Of a DNA stretch of 64,000 nt, positions 63,000 through 64,000 are shown piece by piece. The notes under the pieces were generated by a model. That model saw only the letters and a program-made list of their open reading frames with translations, did no database searches and was not told the DNA's origin. Position 1 is the first letter of the stretch; each line of letters begins with the position of its first letter. Source of the stretch: Candidatus Zixiibacteriota bacterium (GTDB taxonomy: Bacteria; RBG-13-66-14; B26-G2; WVWN01); NCBI GenBank assembly GCA_030613505.1, contig JAUWLW010000003.1, positions 1-64,000 of the forward strand. The letters run 5' to 3'. Made by a program: the position numbers and the translations under genes.

Positions 63000-63643
63000 C
63001 AAGCGCAGAGGCATTTACATCCTTCCTCGCGGAATTCAACCGCGCCGTCTTTCCGGCGCATATCCTCTTCTACCTGCTGGCGATAGGCGCGGCGTTCCTC
63101 GTCTTCGCGCGCCCCGGCAAGTGGTCCGACGTCGCCGCGAAAGGCGTCCTGGCGGTCCTTTGGGCCTGGCTCGGCATCTTCTACATGATAACGTTTTACA
63201 CGCGGATAAATTCCGCCGGCTACGCCTGGGGCGCGCTATTCCTCCTGCAGGCGGCATTTTTCGCCGTCGAAATCTTTTGGCCCAAGATCGAATTCCGGCC
63301 GTACTTTCACCCGAAGCTCGGCCACATCGGCGCGACCGTCGCCGGGTGGTCGCTGGTGGGGTACCCCATAACGGCGCTGATATTCAAACACGGGTGGCCC
63401 GAGCTCGCGCTCTTCGGCTGCGCGGCGCCGGTAGCGATATTCACGTGCGGGATGCTGCTCTTCACCTTCGACCGCAAACCGCGCTGGCGCTTCACGTTCA
63501 TACCGTTCCTGTGGTCCGTCGTGGGCGGCCTCGGACCCGCGGTGCAGTGGCGCTACTTCGAAGATTACGCCCTCTTCGCCGCCGGCCTTATATTGCTCGC
63601 CGCGTGGATATGGGCTTCTTACAAATACAAGAAAAAGAAATAG
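62996..63643 (+). CDS. DUF6064-family membrane protein, paralogue
   Basis: 215 aa with about seven membrane helices. 'FNRAVFPAHILFYLLAIGAAFLVFARPGKWSD' in pattern aligns with the preceding gene, as do 'IEFRPYFHPKLG' and 'HGWPELALFG'. It is a tandem duplicate, translationally coupled. Function unknown. Confidence 0.78.
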   Translation: MTSAEAFTSFLAEFNRAVFPAHILFYLLAIGAAFLVFARPGKWSDVAAKGVLAVLWAWLGIFYMITFYTRINSAGYAWGALFLLQAAFFAVEIFWPKIEFRPYFHPKLGHIGATVAGWSLVGYPITALIFKHGWPELALFGCAAPVAIFTCGMLLFTFDRKPRWRFTFIPFLWSVVGGLGPAVQWRYFEDYALFAAGLILLAAWIWASYKYKKKK

Positions 63644-63712
63644 GACCTTGCGCGAATTCGAAAAAGGAAACGTAACCCAAAACGAAACGTACGCGGGGAC
63701 GCCGACCGACCT

Positions 63713-64000
63713 ATGAACCACCTCCCTATAATTACAGCCACGCTGGCGGCCGCCCTCGCGGCAACGTCCGCGGCGACGTACGTATACGAAGGGCAATGGG
63801 GCCGGTTGGGTACGGGCCACGGCGCGTTCACGGAGGTCTCCGGCGTCGCCGTGGCGCCGAACGGAAACGTCTACGTCTCCGACCAGGGTAACAATTGCAT
63901 CCAATACTTTACGGCCGGCGGCAGCTTCCTCGGCAAGTGGGGGACGGCCGGTACGGAGCCGGGGCAATTCAACAGGCCGTTCGGCGTGGCGGTCGCGCCA
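63713..64000 (+). CDS. NHL-repeat secreted protein, 5' part only
   Basis: The reading frame is open to the window edge (96 codons seen). After a signal-like start (MNHLPIITATLAAALAATSA) come NHL repeats 'VSGVAVAPNGNVYVSDQGNN' and 'FNRPFGVAVAP', very like the lipoprotein at 12613-13545 but without its lipobox. The complete protein is probably a six-bladed propeller. Confidence 0.75.
   Translation, partial: MNHLPIITATLAAALAATSAATYVYEGQWGRLGTGHGAFTEVSGVAVAPNGNVYVSDQGNNCIQYFTAGGSFLGKWGTAGTEPGQFNRPFGVAVAP

Overview
This 64 kb window looks like chromosome from an uncultivated diderm bacterium. It has a lipid A block (lpxI, lpxA, an lpxC/fabZ fusion, lpxD, Skp), TolC-type and beta-barrel outer-membrane proteins, and many signal-peptide lipoproteins. 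It also has selenocysteine machinery (SelB), a two-subunit glycine decarboxylase, NfnAB, and ferredoxin-dependent 2-oxoacid oxidation. The overall impression is a strict or facultative anaerobe from an FCB-like or candidate phylum. That placement is inference, because no rRNA is present. Coding DNA is GC-rich with strong G/C third-position bias, so AT-rich imports stand out.

Layout. 0-3 kb: small secreted proteins, including two related propeller-like proteins that share a C-terminal tag with a third secreted protein at 18.8-19.5 kb. 2.9-9.9 kb (minus): site-2 protease, XerD, metallo-hydrolase, then the lipid A genes and Skp. 9.9-13.5 kb: outer-membrane and NHL/DNRLRE lipoproteins. 13.6-16.8 kb: RocD and SelB. 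16.9-20.6 kb: a parvulin-like chaperone, a tagged secreted protein, RNase P RNA and L31. 20.7-25 kb: TetR/TolC pair, Pgk, Gap. 25-34.9 kb (minus): DUF2723 membrane protein, ComF, NfnAB, PgsA, Ndk, KorABCD. 34.9-43 kb (minus): a bacterial microcompartment locus (BMC-T, PduS-like, EutN, PduL, BMC-H, CoA-acylating aldehyde dehydrogenase) interrupted by an AT-rich OLD-like ATPase. 43-50.5 kb (minus): foldase, lipoate ligase family protein, glycine cleavage genes and an aminotransferase. 50.7-56.6 kb: hydrolase, methyltransferases, glycosyltransferases, AroE-like and AroK. 56.7-64 kb (plus): prfB with its programmed frameshift, two TonB-like proteins, lysS with inserted modules, two DUF6064 proteins and the start of an NHL protein.

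The two most striking observations are these. (1) An unannotated 68-codon gene lies between gcvPA and gcvPB. It has an in-frame UGA followed by a SECIS-like bulged hairpin, so it probably encodes a small membrane selenoprotein; selB is in the same window. (2) The 3' end of lysS is occupied by two AT-rich modules, each ending in its own diverged copy of the LysRS C-terminal coding sequence. The first module is translationally fused to LysRS. This looks like a cassette-type insertion site at a housekeeping gene end. The microcompartment is also odd: it has shell, aldehyde-oxidising and electron-transfer parts but no recognisable signature enzyme in view, and it abuts the glycine cleavage operon.

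No tRNA, rRNA, CRISPR array or transposase was recognised.
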